Shown one piece after another: positions 32,641 to 46,735 of a DNA stretch of 64,000 nucleotides. The position numbers were made by a program, and so were the translations under genes. Origin of the DNA: Sipunculus nudus (taxonomy: Eukaryota > Annelida > Sipuncula > Golfingiida > Sipunculidae); the NCBI GenBank assembly GCA_026874595.1, contig CM049310.1, positions 46,849,058 to 46,913,057 on the forward strand, in the 5' to 3' direction. Numbering within the stretch: the stretch's first letter is position 1; each line of letters begins with the position of its first letter. Under the pieces are notes generated by a model. The model was not told the DNA's origin and did no database searches. It saw only the letters and a list, made by a program, of their open reading frames with translations.

Positions 32641-33785
32641 TGCAGTATTTTAGTTTGCAAAACAGAATACAGGTGTGACTTACACCAGAGAAGCGAAGTA
32701 GTTTTTCAATAAAAGCCAAGATGGCAGCACTATAAACCTGACGGAATTCGTAAAAAAAAAAAAGATTGCTAAAAACATGGAGTACTAAGGAAATACATTC
32801 ATGATTGTCATTATAAAAATTAAAATCACTTGGATTAACAGATAAACTGATTGCCTTCTCAATTTTATTGGTAAAACGCAATAGTTTAGTTTGCAAATCA
32901 GAATCCAGGTGTCGCTTCGACAGGGAATCGAAACTCTTTTCAAACAAAGCCCTGGGGCGTGTTTCTGTTGTCCGAACATGTTCCTGTTCCTGTTCGCAAA
33001 AATGATGCAAACAAGAACATGTAACAAAAACGCATTGTTCACATACGTGCACCTTAAAAAAGTCATAACTTTTCAACAATGCATGTCATTTAATTTCATT
33101 ATTTTTCATCAAATATATGAAATGCATTTTAATGATGACAAATTAAACGTTATACCAGACAATGAAATTAAAATTAACTGTCTGAGTGTGGTCAGGCACT
33201 TCTTTCCTTGCCGCCATTGTTGCCAGCGTTTTCCTTATTCATGCGCCCCCCTATTGGTGTAACCAACCCCGGGAGTTGATTATGATTTTCTTGAACAACG
33301 AACAGGAACATGTTCGTGTACGTGGGCTAAAACGGTCTTTGTTCATGAACAGAGGTTTGAACAGGAACATGTTCATGGAACGAAAACACGGCCCAGGTGA
33401 TAGCAATATGAACCTGACGGAATTATAAAAAAAGACTAAAAAACATATAGTATTAGGGGAAATACATTCATGATTTTCATTTAAAAAAATTTAAATCACT
33501 TGGCTTAACAGATAAATTGAATGCCTTCTAATTTTAATTGGCAAAACGTAGTATATTAGTTTGCAAAACAGAATCCAGGTGTCGCTTACACCAGGGAAAC
33601 GAAATTGTTTTTCAAACAAGGCCCAGATGGCAGCACTATTAACCTGACGGGGATTGGTAAAAAAAAACGGTTTAAAAAACATAGAGCACTAGGTGAAATA
33701 CATTAATGAATGTCATTATAAAAATTAAAATCAATTGGCTTAACAGATAAATTGAATGCCTTCTTAATTTTATCTGCATATCCTA
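32641..33785 (+). repeat. About 238-bp tandem array, three units, split by a MITE
   Basis: Units begin near 'tagtttgcaaaacagaatccagg' at about 32651, 32889 and 33559. Shared blocks: 'caggtgtcgcttacacc', 'agatggcagcactat.aacctgacgg', 'aaatacattcatgattgtca' and 'taacagataaattgaatgcctt'. The second unit is interrupted by about 440 bp; subtracting it restores the 238-bp spacing. Minus-strand ORFs of up to 177 codons here arise from the array. Confidence 0.88.
32951..33397. mobile_element. MITE inserted in the 238-bp array
   Basis: The ends are CCTGGGGCGTGTTT (32951) and the reverse complement of CCTGGGCCGTGTTTTCG (33397). Both ends then carry gaacatgttcctgttc-type inverted segments. About 447 bp, non-coding. 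TIRs of the type CTGGG(C)CGTGTTT suggest a hAT-like non-autonomous element (inference). Confidence 0.75.
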
Positions 33786-36677
33786 TTTAATTAAATGTTG
33801 GTCCTGCTTCAACAACGTAATTGTTATTGAAATTGTTTCCTGGCTTTTCAGTCATCAATCACCAGATGGCGCTACGATAGCCCCATTGTGTCACTTTTTC
33901 TCCTCCAAACTATTGTGAACCCTGTCCTTGTGACAGCGTGTATATTTTTTTTTAACATGGTGTCATTGTTATAATGTATTAAACATTTTATTACAGTGAA
34001 CAGCTTTGTATAAAACTTCTCTCAACCTGGACAGTAATTATTCTTCGTGTGTGTATATTTATGTGCGATATCCTAAGTGCAACGCTGATAAACCACATCT
34101 GTTTTATGATCTCTTAAAATCTCTCAATCATCCGCCATTTCATTTGATTGGATTTATATTTACGTTTTTATAGTGACAAAAAGAAATGTGGAAATAGATA
34201 CTTATTTGCTCAAATTACCGTAGTTGTAATTATCATCATATTATATTAATTGTATATTATTATGATGAAAAATCTGAGTGCGAGTACTAATATTCATAGA
34301 AGTAAATTTTTACATAATCTCACTTGGTTATTAACGATAAAGATCAAAAGGGGGAGGGGCTAGATAAATTTAAGAATTTGCTGACCTAGTTTTTTATGCG
34401 TGCTGTTCTCTATTAACTCTCGTCAATAATTTTGAAAACAACCTAAACATGGAGCAAATCGTTGTCTGGACGTCGCGATAAGATTTCCCCGATTAGATAT
34501 GTTCAGAGAAGTCAAGGAGAACATTTAAACTACAGAGAAAACACCCCTAATATATTACAATTCTTAATCTTTCTCAGTCACGCATATGAAATACCCAAAT
34601 CCCGTGTTGTAGTTTAATAAAACACAGATTTTTTATGAAAATGGTAACATCATCATAAACCGACACTGATAAAATGACCTTTACACCGGAACACATGGGG
34701 CAGTATCCGTAAGAACAGTTTCCCTGCTATACGCTTTCTACTGCATAATGGTGCTGTCCATTTGTGCTTCTCGTATTTATTATGATCACGTGCCATGTAT
34801 TATTTTCGATCGATACATTAACAAAATTAAAACACTGTCCAAACTTTATTGATGAAACAAATTGTAACTTAACGAAGAGTAACAAATAAAGGCAAAAGGT
34901 AACTAACACATGTATTCTCAATTATATTTCCCAGTTCTCTGAAGGTAGAATTTTCATCGCTCTAGAAGCAAAAGAAAATCGTTTAATTAACATTATTATG
35001 TGCGTAATCACACGATCTTTTTATGTCTGAAAGGCATTGACGTATTTATTTATTCAGACACCGCGACACGTCAAGAGCGCGTTAACGCGTCCAAGCGAGA
35101 CGCGTAGCCAGTCATGCGCGTCCCCTTGGTAACGGACACTGTAATGACGTTTTTTAGATCTTTTCATATAAAAAGTGAACAAAGCATAAAACATTTCTAC
35201 ATATTAAGTTTACGAGAAACCTGACAAAAACTTATCATCCTTCCGAGACCGGCTAAAGTGTTCACAGACCTCAATATACGCACGTGTTTAGAATTGTGTA
35301 TAATACCCGTAAACCTGGTTGAAATCTGTGAATGGCACTTGCTTATCGTAGCATCCTCATCCAGGGCTTCCCCCATCCAATACAGGATATTGATGACAAT
35401 AGAAATGGCCCTCGGGCGCTTCATGGTTCAGACATCTAACAGTTTTATATTGTCTATACAAGTAGGCAACGGTTTTAAAATCAGCCCCTCCTCCGCGCCA
35501 GGTATTTGCGACAGTATACACCTTATACCTGTGTAATTATAACCAATGCGTGCTATTTAATAAATATGTGTCTGTATCCCAATGTCCTGGCTCATGAGGT
35601 CATGGGAATTCACTGACATATTTATTCAAGCTACCCCGACCCGGTCTTGTGTGACGATGGCTAATGCACCGATTGCAAATTGGTCTACGTGCAAAAAAGT
35701 TGACTCTTATATTTGACCCTACCAAAGAGTACAATATATAGGTGTAAGTAAAAAAATATCAAGAAACGAAATTATAAGACACATTTAAACTGTATAATAT
35801 TGCAAGTTAATTATCGTATACTTAATCAGTTTTAATTTGTCATTTTGATGGGTTTCCTTTAACTTGTACCGCCAGTCTGACATATATAATATTGTGATAT
35901 ATATATTTATTATGCTTCAGGTAATGATAATGCCCCACAATGTAAATTCGTGTAAAGCACGGAAGACCCATAAAGCTTTTTTTTATATTTCTTTATATAT
36001 TATCCAGAAATAAAATGCACAAATTCACACAAATTTGAAATATGCAGGAATAAATATTATAATAATTCTTTATAATATAATAATTATTATTGGATTCCAG
36101 AAATGCCGCGTTTTTTGTTGTTGCTAAAATGTCCATGGGTGACTTTATACATGATAACTAAATATCTAAAAGCGAGTTAAAGCTCTGAAAAAAGTACCAA
36201 TCTTTAACCTAGCGGACAATTAAAGAGTTTCGTATATGAAATAATGAATTACATGACTGCACATTTATGCTTATTTTGTTTGATGTAATATGCTGCACAA
36301 GTAATAGTAATTTTTAATATAGTTATACGATGCACACACAGGCACTGTGATTATTTGTTATATATACATGGATCTTTTTAAGCCAAGATCAAAATGAAAT
36401 AAAAAGCTCCGTACATGTGGATGCTGATAGCTCTCAAAAGGAACGTTATTTAAATATTAAATTGTTTAGCTTCTTTTTCTGGCTGGTATATATGTGGCAC
36501 TGGCTTTTTAATGAGGAGTATGTTTACTTAATGAAATCATATGATTAAATGTGATCTGAGGCCATCTGCATGCACGGATGTCGGGAGCTTTGTGTCTGAG
36601 GTTGACATATTCCACAAAGCACAACTTGCATGTATTCAGACGTGCATTTCAGAGAATCTCTTAATTTTTATTCCTTG

Positions 36678-36680
<3 letters not shown>
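33786..36680. other. AT-rich non-coding stretch
   Basis: No gene recognised. AGATGGCGC occurs at 33863-33871. A GC-richer island is at 35.05-35.15 kb (acgcgtcc, ggtaacgg). A 92-codon frame at 35258-35536 matches no family. Confidence 0.45.
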
Positions 36681-36735
<55 letters not shown>

Positions 36736-36746
36736 ATATATATATC
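36681..36746. repeat. (TA)n microsatellite
   Basis: A TA run with one T insertion, about 65 bp. ORFs of IYIYIY type across it are artefacts. Confidence 0.97.
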
Positions 36747-37761
36747 TGTGTTAAAAGACGCTTACAGCCTCTCTCTGAACTTGTAACTTCAAGAAATGTG
36801 ATATATCTAAAATATAAGATAAATATACATGCATGAGTCAGCGTCTCCTCTCCTGATTTATACGGAACCCACAAGCAAACATGTCCGCTCATATCCTAGG
36901 GCAACGGTCATGATTACGTCACAATCAACAGAGATAATACGCAAATTACCATTTGTTTTCTACGGGAGTTCCCGACTAAACTTCCCCCACTCGAGTGTTT
37001 TGACAAGTAATTGAAGAGATTATCGATTTTAACATGACGAATGGTAAGTTTACGGCATCTTTGTGGAGTTAATCTGTCAACGTTGGATGTTTTCATCACC
37101 ATTCAGGCGTCACTGATTTGTTCATAGGGGATTTAGCAATCTCAACAACGGAGGCTGCTTCCTCTAGCTCTCCGCTAACGGTTTCGTTTCGGGTCCGACT
37201 TTGATCTATATTGGACACGCTCAAAGTCTTTGGTCTTTCAATGAAATTTCAACGATGTTGGATTTAGATTCCTATCAGCAACAACACACCCGCGTTCGGT
37301 GTTTTATTAACAACACTGCGCAGGTGTTTGCATACCAACTAATCAGAGAGAGTCCTCGCTTTATCATCATCATCATAAAGACTTTATAGCCACGCATCCA
37401 GCTGCGACGCTGAAACTATCGTAACTCTTTCCGACCCTCTTAGGTCTTTGTGATACACATTCCACCATCATTATCTCACTGTAGATGTTTATCTCATGCG
37501 CAAAACTTTCCACTTGGACAAATGATATTATATTCCCGGGCTATGAAACTATATCACATGACCTTACTGTATACTGACTAATCATATTAGCAGGGGCTTT
37601 TTTGGCGACCTGATAATTAAGACACGATCCAAGAATTTAAAAATTGCACCACATATACATGCATAGTTGATACTATGGTATATCTGAAATAATGCAATAA
37701 TGATTTGTCATTTGAATCAACTTGAAGTCAGGCGTCATAGAAATTGTGACATCATATTGGT

Positions 37762-38000
37762 GAAACTGCAAAAGAATACAATACAAATGTCACTGGCGTT
37801 TGTTTAGACAACAGATAAACTGTAGAAAAACTTTGTTTTGTCTGCTCTAGTATACTTTTAGGTTGATAATGCATTATTGATGAAACTACAAAAGAATACA
37901 ATATACATATATCACTGGCGTTTGTTCAGACAACAGATAAATTGTAGAAAAACTTTGTTTTGTTCGTTCTGGTATACTTTAAGGTTGATGATGCATTTTT
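37762..38000 (+). repeat. 120-bp tandem duplication
   Basis: Two copies start at 37762 and 37882 with 'gaaact.caaaagaatacaata', 'tcactggcgtttgtt.agacaacagataaa' and 'gtagaaaaactttgttttgt'. Diverged by under 10 percent by eye. Confidence 0.9.
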
Positions 38001-38292
38001 ACCAGATATGTATCACGTTACTGCAAGGTTTTCTTTATTACCTGCTTATTTCATACCATGCAGGATTGATAAGCGTGTGCATGAATATAAATGCAGTGTT
38101 TTGTGTTTTAGGAAATGTTCTTAGTTATAACTTCCTGAAGAAAGTATTTTTCTCCTTTAATAATACAAGCTGCACGCATTATAAGCATTATACATGCATG
38201 CATCACTGAATTGTTTTCGTCCAAATCATCACGATCTTCTGTCTGTGTTTCTCAACTCAATACTGCAATGTCACAGCTATATGTATCTTTAC

Positions 38293-38361
38293 CCCTCTCT
38301 CTTTCTATTTCTGTATCTGTCTGCCTGCATCTCTGTCTGTCTCTCTCTTTCTCTCTCTCAG
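38293..38361. repeat. CT-rich microsatellite-like tract
   Basis: Imperfect CTCT and TCTG repeats. Confidence 0.8.
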
Positions 38362-38453
38362 CACTTTTGTAATTTTCATCTTCTACAAAAATCTAAGACC
38401 AACACGCACACACATAAATATTTTAGATAAATAAGCCATTAATATATTGTTAT

Positions 38454-38500
38454 TATATATATATATATATCATATATATATGTGTGTATATATGTATATA
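38454..38500. repeat. (TA)n/(TG)n microsatellite
   Basis: Interrupted TA runs with a short tgtgtg block. Confidence 0.9.
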
Positions 38501-38759
38501 AACTGATTAGTGATGATGGACCGCGATAAATGAACCTTGTGAATTTCTTAAAAAAAAAAACATAAGCCAACCACAATTTATAGTCATTTAGAAAGTGATA
38601 CTGTTCTGACATTTTCTGCGGAGATATATGAACATGCATTTCTTCTAAATGTTTTAGAAGAGTACTTAACTCGGGTATAATTAGCGTTATGTGGCCGGTA
38701 ATAAGCTCTGGAAAACAAGTTATTTTGAACGAAGCCCATTCATCAATATGAACCCCCAT

Positions 38760-38907
38760 GCAGTTCTGCCCATATTGATATACGGGCTGTGTTTAATGTC
38801 GAATCCAGCTGGGGGTATATCGGAGCCCGCACATTAGCACAGGTACGTCCCGTCAGTATTATACATTACCTTGTATCTGTATACGCAATGCCAGGACGAA
38901 GACATGC
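38760..38907 (+). other. Candidate non-coding exon with two donor-like sites
   Basis: A less AT-rich island contains ACAG|GTACGT (GT at about 38851) and ATGCG|GTAAGT (GT at 38909). No coding family recognised. Offered only as a possible alternative first exon. Confidence 0.2.
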
Positions 38908-38909
38908 GG

Positions 38910-40905
38910 TAAGTTTATGAGTTGCGCTACATTGAGCATTCATTGAAAGTCTAAACATGCACGCCAATGTGCCTCGGCGTGAGAAGATCTAATCACTCGC
39001 AGCGCCCGGTATATTTCGTGAAAGTATAGGGTATATGTCACAGCACGTGTGTCTGGTTCTGTGTCTGATGTCATTTTTGTGTGGGGTTGTATATAGCTCA
39101 CACAGACAAGAAAATAAATAATCTTTCCATATAAAAAAACTATTTGTTTATATTCTCACTTGTATCCCCCTTTGTTATTTGGTAAATTAAAAAATACAAC
39201 TGATGTATATCCTGAACATAAACTTATGCAATGGAATACATACAATCACAAACATGTATATACCTGCGTGCATGTATATTCATATATGGATAAACAACAA
39301 ATTAACCTGGCTACTTAACCCCCCCCCCCCCCCAACACACATACAAAACAGCTCAAGATGAGAAAACGTATTATAAATCTGATGTTGTATCATGACTGGA
39401 ATAAATGAACCTACACCGCCGATCCCTAAAAGAGCATTAGAAAAGAATTGCAAAAGTCTCCATACATTCACATACACGTATAAGCACACTTTCAATATTG
39501 ACTATGAGCGATTTCTTATAAGCATTAAAATTATGTATGCATAATCGATATACCCGGAGTCACGTTCGTTTGTATGAAAGTCTGGGTTTTCCCTTGACTA
39601 TTTGACTTGTCTAATCAAAGCCACCGGCACAATTAGTGCTTGTTACGTCACATCTGTTCAGTTTTTGATGTTCTACAGAACTTATTAAAACGTGAAGCAA
39701 TTTAACCGTAGGTATTCACTCTTGTTATTACATTCCTGAGGTTTCTCGGTATGAATTTCCTGCTGTACTCCGCTCTCCGGATACCAGGAGTTCTTTGACT
39801 TCAAAGGTGGTTCGACCTCATATACCAGTGCAATGTACTCGGTTAGAGTGACGGAAGTTTGTTTGTATACTTACCGTCATGTCGGCGCCCTTTGTAAAAC
39901 CCGCCCCGATTAGTTAACATGTAGTACCTAAAGTACACTGCACAGGTAAATGAAATAAACTTAGTTTAAACAAGCAGTAGGAAGCTACAGGTAAAAGTTA
40001 ATGAAAGTTACGTCAGACGCTTATAGACTTACAACAGAAGCGCGTGCTGTGCTACTGTTATAAGTGTTAACTACAAAGAAGGTCACGTGCACACAGCTCA
40101 AACTTGCCCAATATTACATGTTTAATCAAGCTATAGTTAAGCGCATATATATCTGTCGTTTCGAGTGGGAGGATTTAATATAAGTGTATCCTTATGTCAG
40201 GTGCATCTACTCGTCTACGTATCCACGCATGCGCGAGAGGTTAATCTAATAATAATTCCGCTCGAGTGGCTATCTGGTGATATCAACATATCTTCACCGA
40301 GTCTCCTTTTATAAGGTAATGTCGATGTTTCATATTTTGAATATATTAATCCAAAATGCATTTCCTTAATTTAAATTACATAAAAACAGCCAACACACTG
40401 ATTTTTTTTGCTACATGCCTTTTGACATTGTGTAATGTTGGATCAGTGTTAATTTTATTACTAAGAATTTTGAGGTATACCCCCCTCTTTCTCACATGCA
40501 CACAAATACTTACTATATATATATATAATGGACTAACGAACAAATGTCAGTATTTAAGGTGCTACCTAGCCTGGTGATACACAGGCTGGTCTCAGAAGCT
40601 AGTAATCCTATCATGGAGTCAGCGCCTCTTAGGCAAAAATACAAATGCTCGGATATTCTCTCCAATGTCTATATATGATTACGACATTGAAATTTCATGG
40701 AGATATACAGGTGTGTCACTCAATTTATGACTACTAGCTGGTTCAGTTTCAGATCCCGCGTGGATTTCAGATCTTTAATTCAGAGGGCTTTTACTAATTA
40801 TATACATGTTGATAATCTCTTATGCATGGTTGTCTTCATATTAATTTAACAAACAGTGCCACCTACAGGCACGACTGAACAAATAAAACAAACATACATG
40901 TCCAA
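38910..40905. other. Non-coding stretch
   Basis: Contains a C-run at 39319-39334 and a less AT-rich island at 39.7-40.3 kb. No gene recognised. Confidence 0.45.
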
Positions 40906-41274
40906 ATGCCAAATATCTTTTTCATTTATATAAAACATTTTTTTACAATATGTGCAATACTTTCATGTGTACAGTGCCATAATTATATGAATTCATCACT
41001 TGCGGTGTTGGGTATAATGGTTGATAAATTAGTCTATTATATATATTTCCCTAATCAAATGAGAAAGTTCGCTACAATATACATGGAATATGTTGGTTCT
41101 CCCTTATTCATGGAATGTTATTGGTTTACAAGAGAAGGTTCACCAAGTGAAATTGGTGATATGACATGCAAAGAGAAGGATTATGACTGCTTTGATATTG
41201 AATCTGTGTATAACATAATGTTACACCGAGAAATTTTTTTTTTTTTAAATTCGTTGCTAAGTAAAATGTGTTAA
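40906..41274 (+). CDS. Unrecognised 122-codon ORF (doubtful)
   Basis: The longest non-repeat frame in this part reads from an ATG through NYMNSSLAVLGIMVDK and MEYVGSPLFMECYWFTREG to a lysine/aspartate-rich stretch. It ends after a phenylalanine run encoded by a poly-T tract. Codon use is as AT-rich as the surroundings, and I see no domain or splice context. It could be chance, part of a transposon relic, or an orphan exon. Confidence 0.12.
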   Translation: MPNIFFIYIKHFFTICAILSCVQCHNYMNSSLAVLGIMVDKLVYYIYFPNQMRKFATIYMEYVGSPLFMECYWFTREGSPSEIGDMTCKEKDYDCFDIESVYNIMLHREIFFFLNSLLSKMC

Positions 41275-42670
41275 AACGGTTGATATTAGAGACCACCAAC
41301 CACGGTGCGTGAAAATGACTTTAACACCGGTTGATGTAAAATTTAATTATTTCACATCCACTTTATTTCACGGACAGCTACCTTAATAGGCGGAACATAT
41401 AAGCCACATGGTTGACTAGGGATTCGATGACAGTGGAGTTAATATAAACCTTAAAAGAATTAAGGCACTTGAGGTACATCACATAATATCGCCCGCGGGA
41501 CTAGCACATTCTCTATGAGATCCTTCGAGTTTATGTAACTTGAGACATGACTGAAGATGTTTCTGAATTAATTGGTTCTGTTAATGATGAAGTTCTTAAC
41601 CCCGTAACATTAGCTCAAGCCGCTAGACTTCACGGCCAAGAAACGGCGTGGTATTTCCTAGTGTAAGCGTGAGGAAAACCGACACTCGGCGCAATTATTA
41701 GAAACTCTCGCTTCACTGGTTAACATCACAGAAACCAGATCTCTACAGGTAGAACCAAAGTTGATGATTATTCAATAAGTGCGTGCGAGTACCCTGTGGT
41801 ATTCACTCTCTCTATGGTGGCTTGTCGCACCTATGTTTCATGACTTCATTATTAGCCTGTCTTTGAAGACGCTCCCGCCCCGGGTCGTCTACTGGCGGCT
41901 ATTTAGACCCTTACCTGCCGTGCAAGAGACGCCACAATTCCATAAGAGTTAAAGGATTCTTACTGAGCGGACGTGCATCACTAAGGTAGGCATGACTTAT
42001 TCTTGAAATGTGGGAAAGAAACGGAGTAAATGTATTATATCATCATTGGCTTACCTAGGTATTAAGTTATAACATTGTTCAGTGTATATACAACTATAAG
42101 AAAGCATACATGTGCATGTGAGGAAATAATTATAGTGAAGGAGGGGCGGAGTTAAAGAAGGCAGACAACTTTATTTTAGAGAATGTTATGGGTTAAACAC
42201 ACCAAATAAATTTCATTCCCCCCTATTTTTGTATATGCAGATAACTGGTAGCGATATGGACAATTTTGAAATATCAAGGTTCTTGTGTATAAGGACTTCG
42301 TTTTCAACAGATAAAACTACTGTATTCTTAATCGAATTAAATTTACAAGTACAACGTATATTAAATGATTCTGTCTTATGCATGGTTATACAGTGAAAGA
42401 TATATTTAATTTCCAAATCTTATAATGTGCATATATATAGCGTGAATTAATGAAACGAGACAGGCGTGCATGCATGTGCCTTAAGGTATATATAGGCTAG
42501 CTCCTTCTTGAAAGCGTAACCATGCAGTGAAAATGTACATATTATATTATCACAATAACGCCACCTTAACTATCTCCTGCGCCTTGACTTAAGTATAAAC
42601 TGCATGACAGCTTTAGGAATCGCATGACAAAAGTGATGTTTTTATTATTTTCCCACCAGCTAAAATGATT
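41275..42670. other. Non-coding stretch with a less AT-rich island
   Basis: The island at about 41.4-41.99 kb is GC-richer than its flanks and contains the short ORF at 41547. Otherwise nothing recognised. Confidence 0.4.
41547..41666 (+). CDS. Short ORF next to a donor-like site (doubtful)
   Basis: MTEDVSELIGSVNDEVLNPV followed by TLAQAARLHGQETAWYFLV, then a stop that overlaps GT|GTAAGC. If the donor is used the frame would leave before the stop, giving a 38-codon first coding exon. Codon composition is more balanced than nearby DNA. No family recognised and no matching acceptor was identified. Confidence 0.15.
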   Translation: MTEDVSELIGSVNDEVLNPVTLAQAARLHGQETAWYFLV

Positions 42671-42850
42671 GTAACCACATTCACCTGATGATCGGGTCGC
42701 ATACCGTGAAACAGACTGTTGTGAATTAAGTGTTGTTTTTCTTCAGAGTGATAGAATTCTAAGTAACCACATTCACCTGATGATCGGGTCGCATTCCGTG
42801 AAACAGACTGTTGTGAATTAACAGTTTTGTTTTTCTTCAGAGTTATACCG
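42671..42850 (+). repeat. 92-bp tandem duplication
   Basis: 'gtaaccacattcacctgatg' starts at 42671 and 42763. The copies differ at a few positions and by a small indel. Confidence 0.95.
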
Positions 42851-45800
42851 CTCTGGCCTATAGTCTGTAGGCCATTGAGCACTTTACAACGGAGGGTATA
42901 TAACTCTACCTTCAACTATATATATATATATATATAACATAAATAAGATGATGTTCGTTGAACGTATCATGTCGGTTTGCCCTGAGGTGTAGCGACATGA
43001 ATACACGTATGACGTTCATTTGAAGGTATGCCGTATATCAATATACATAAAAAAGTACAATCTGTATGTCTAAAAGTGTATATTCTTTAACATGTGCACT
43101 TTATATACTTCCGTATAGTAAAGATGTCAAGGAAAATATAAAATAAATATTATGTGTCCTTAAACAATATAAAGGCTCATGACTGTGCAAAAATATATAT
43201 GTCCTGTGCTATATACAAACCTCAGCTGTTTATGTGAATATGATACTCACACGCACGTTTAAACGTGTATTTCAAATAAGCATTGGTTAAGTTAAGGAAA
43301 CCGGTCACACCGTGCATGTGAATACCGAGTTCTGTGGATTGGGCATAAAATAAATAAAGGCGTCATAAACTTCTTAAAATATACCCATCAACCACTGTCC
43401 TTCTAAACCATATCATTAATTGGCAAAAACTCGGGTTATTGCCATTTCGGCTGTTATTTAACATTCATTCGTCATTTAAAGTAACAATGTAATAATATAG
43501 CAAAAGAAATAGCAGCTTAAATTGTCGATTTGGCCCAATTTAGTTAATTTTCATCATTGTCCACGCAAAGGCCAAACAGGCCAGCAGGTTCGTATTTAAA
43601 TTACTTTCAAGTGATCTATATTTACAACATGCCGACAACCGTGGGAGAGACACAGTTCAAAACTGATGTTATAAATAAATGTAGCTTAAAAAACACCTTC
43701 AGTAAATACTGGTCGATTGGGTACTGGGAGATATAGTTCGTATAATGAGCACCTTAGCACCTTCAATCCCTGTTATGATGTATTACCCAAGGTTAGACGG
43801 AGCTGTCACTATATAGGAACACGCAGGCATGCATGCAGGGAAAATAGTCTTAATAAAGCGTTATTAGAAACGGTAAGGTACAACCGGGGTTGAATTACGC
43901 GCAGTGTGGAGGAATTCCGATAAAGAACAGGGAAGGGGGGTTGTCTGGGAAGGGTGCATAAATGGACCATTATTGCACATTAATTATAACCCGTTTACCT
44001 GTAAAAAGAGCCGTCTCGCCAGGAGACTGTCCGTGTCACATAGGTGATGCTGAATTGAGGCGTTGCTGTAGTAACGCCTCTTTTTATTATGAAGCATCCA
44101 TGAAATATTAGACAGCCATTAATTTTTTATTGGTTTCTAATTGCACATAATGGACAGCAGGATAATTAGGGCACCAAAAATACTTAGATTTAGCATCTTC
44201 GGTTTTTATTACTTGTGAATTTTCTTTTGAAAAGATACGTGTATTTAACGCTTGTGGGACATGGGGAGATCCTGACCGTCGAGGTTAAAGGTCAAGGGTT
44301 CATGTCAAGACGCGGGCAGATGCGAAGAATGCCATGACAACAACGCGTCGTCGTGACGTCTTACTTACAGTTGTAATTCCAATACATGATTAAACTAACT
44401 AAATGTACACGCGCCAAAACAATCACACACACTCATCATATCTATAGATAAGGTTTTGCCTTCAACTTGAAATATGAAGCTTTTATGTTTCATTTAACTT
44501 TGTAGTCTTATATTGACCTGAACTTAAAAAAAATCGTAAATATTATCGAATTGTTGAGGCCAAAGTTCTTGCCTGACACGGGGCGTTTCTCGCTTCTCTT
44601 GTTAGGCAAAACTGGTTTCCTTACGCAGGAAATATACCCGCTGTGTACGACAGTGGACGGCTTCCGTGTGGTCAATTTAGCGTAGTGTATGCTAACCCTC
44701 AAAGCAAATTGAGATGGTCAACAAAAAATGAGTCCATCAACACACCATGAAGTCTTCCCGTTCAACAATAATTTGGGGTAATTTAAAAGGTCAACAGTAC
44801 AAAGGGATGGACACCATTTTCACTATAAGCATCTGCCTGACCTGTTATCAGAATAAAAGGTCACTTAGCTCTCCATTCCCTGTTTAAGACGCCGGCCCCA
44901 CAATCTTAACACCCCCTAACAACAAGGTTTTGGTCTCTCCTCAGGTGAACAGGGGACACTGTCATCTTGTGTCGTGGTTTTATGACACGCTGTTTTTGCC
45001 GGGGTGGGCAGCGTTCCACCCTCAAAGATGTCTGCCCTCTCATCCTGATACTTATCTATTGAGGTATTATTTGGGAAAAAGGCTCACGCTGATATTTTAG
45101 CGTCTATTGTGACCCGTTGCATTATCTGTATACAGTTGATACAAATTATAAACCACCGAATTAAAGACAGACCTCTGGTTTTCCGTTCTCTTATACATTC
45201 CATATCTACAGTAAATCTTTCCTTCAATAATAAATATGTATTGCGGAAAATATGTACCTTGCATTTCTTATGACTAGGCTATGTTTTTCTCGTGGCATCC
45301 GATAGATAGCTAGACTGGTTTGACATATAGATGTGCAAATGAAAGAGAGAGCTTAAAATAACTGCACATTTGTTGATCAGTAAAATATTTATCTATTTGC
45401 TGAAACATAGCAGATTTACATGTCATGCTAGCGTTCTCAGATATACATGTACTAGTATCAGTCAGATATAATTACACATATGTGTAATTTCAAATATGTA
45501 TCATGACAAATATATGTTATGCTGCTATAATCATGTCACATTTAAAAAGTCCAAACTTTCGGCAAAAGTTTTGCACACGGCACATTACTTTCAGGTCTGC
45601 ATGGTGACAGATGACGTTATGAGTTTTACACGTGACTTGTAACCATGGAGACACGTTATGAGTAGAACAAGGATTACTTGTGTTTATATAGGAATCATAC
45701 TATGATAATAGAATAATATGAATATACGACGGGCCCGGAACAGATGATTGTTGGACAATGGTCATTTTGCGGCACCATATGTTCCTTTCAAGTAAATCAT

Positions 45801-46735
45801 ATTACAAAAACGGGTTCCTTCACAGCCCGTTCGTCTAATGTCAACAAACCGCGCGCTCGTATATATATAGGAGGAAGTGTAATGGATGCAAAAGTGTAGC
45901 TGTCAATAAAATATGACCAACGCATACACAATATCGTTAGGTAAAGTGAAGCTTTGAAGCTGCCAATTTTGTTGCTTTACACTGTAATACTCATCAAGAT
46001 TCTGAAACTGTTTACATACTTTAATAAGTTACTTCATTAATACGAATTAATACGCCTCACAGGTCTGAAACTTGACTCACGATAATATTTTATATTATAA
46101 TATGTCAATACTTTAAATGATACACACAAACACACACGAAAATATGATGCATGAACTATGGATATAAGATCAAAGCTACTGAAAGTCTTGTAAATTTTCT
46201 TAAAAAGGTCGCTCATGCAACATTGTTGTATCACATGCAGTATATGGTTTAACCGAATGGAAGTGAAAAAAACTCATTGAGACGAGCACGGGAAATATCA
46301 GACTTGCTAGAACTAGGCGGATAACAAAATCTATATATTCCATGCACCAGTTGTCGTGAACGTTTCAGCACTACCAACGAACATGTACAAACATTGTTTC
46401 AGATTTTCGTTTATATATTTGACAAACTGTATAGACTGGGAACCCTTGACATGTACTAGTATATTCTAAAAGCTGAGGATATGCTCTACATGTTGGTATA
46501 TGTTTGGTTTATGTTGGAAAGTTTAGGTTCTATGATTTTAAAATTTAATAAAATAATTTTAAAATATTTTAATGAATTTCATATTTGACTAAAATCATTT
46601 ATTCCAGTTTACCTGTAAGAGTTACAGGATACCTATAGCAGGCTTTTATCGCGTTAAAATATTGGTAAAAACCCTGAGACTTTTACATGATGTGGCAAAT
46701 TTCATTTATACACGTCTTCCTGACATAACAAATAA

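Noticed and set aside
32546-33079. 177-codon minus-strand ORF
   Set aside because: It runs across the 238-bp tandem array and into the MITE. The related array unit gives a similar shorter ORF at 33491-33682.
36541-36836. ORFs with IYIYIY runs (also at 46.7, 53.7 and 57.4 kb)
   Set aside because: They are translation of (TA)n microsatellites.
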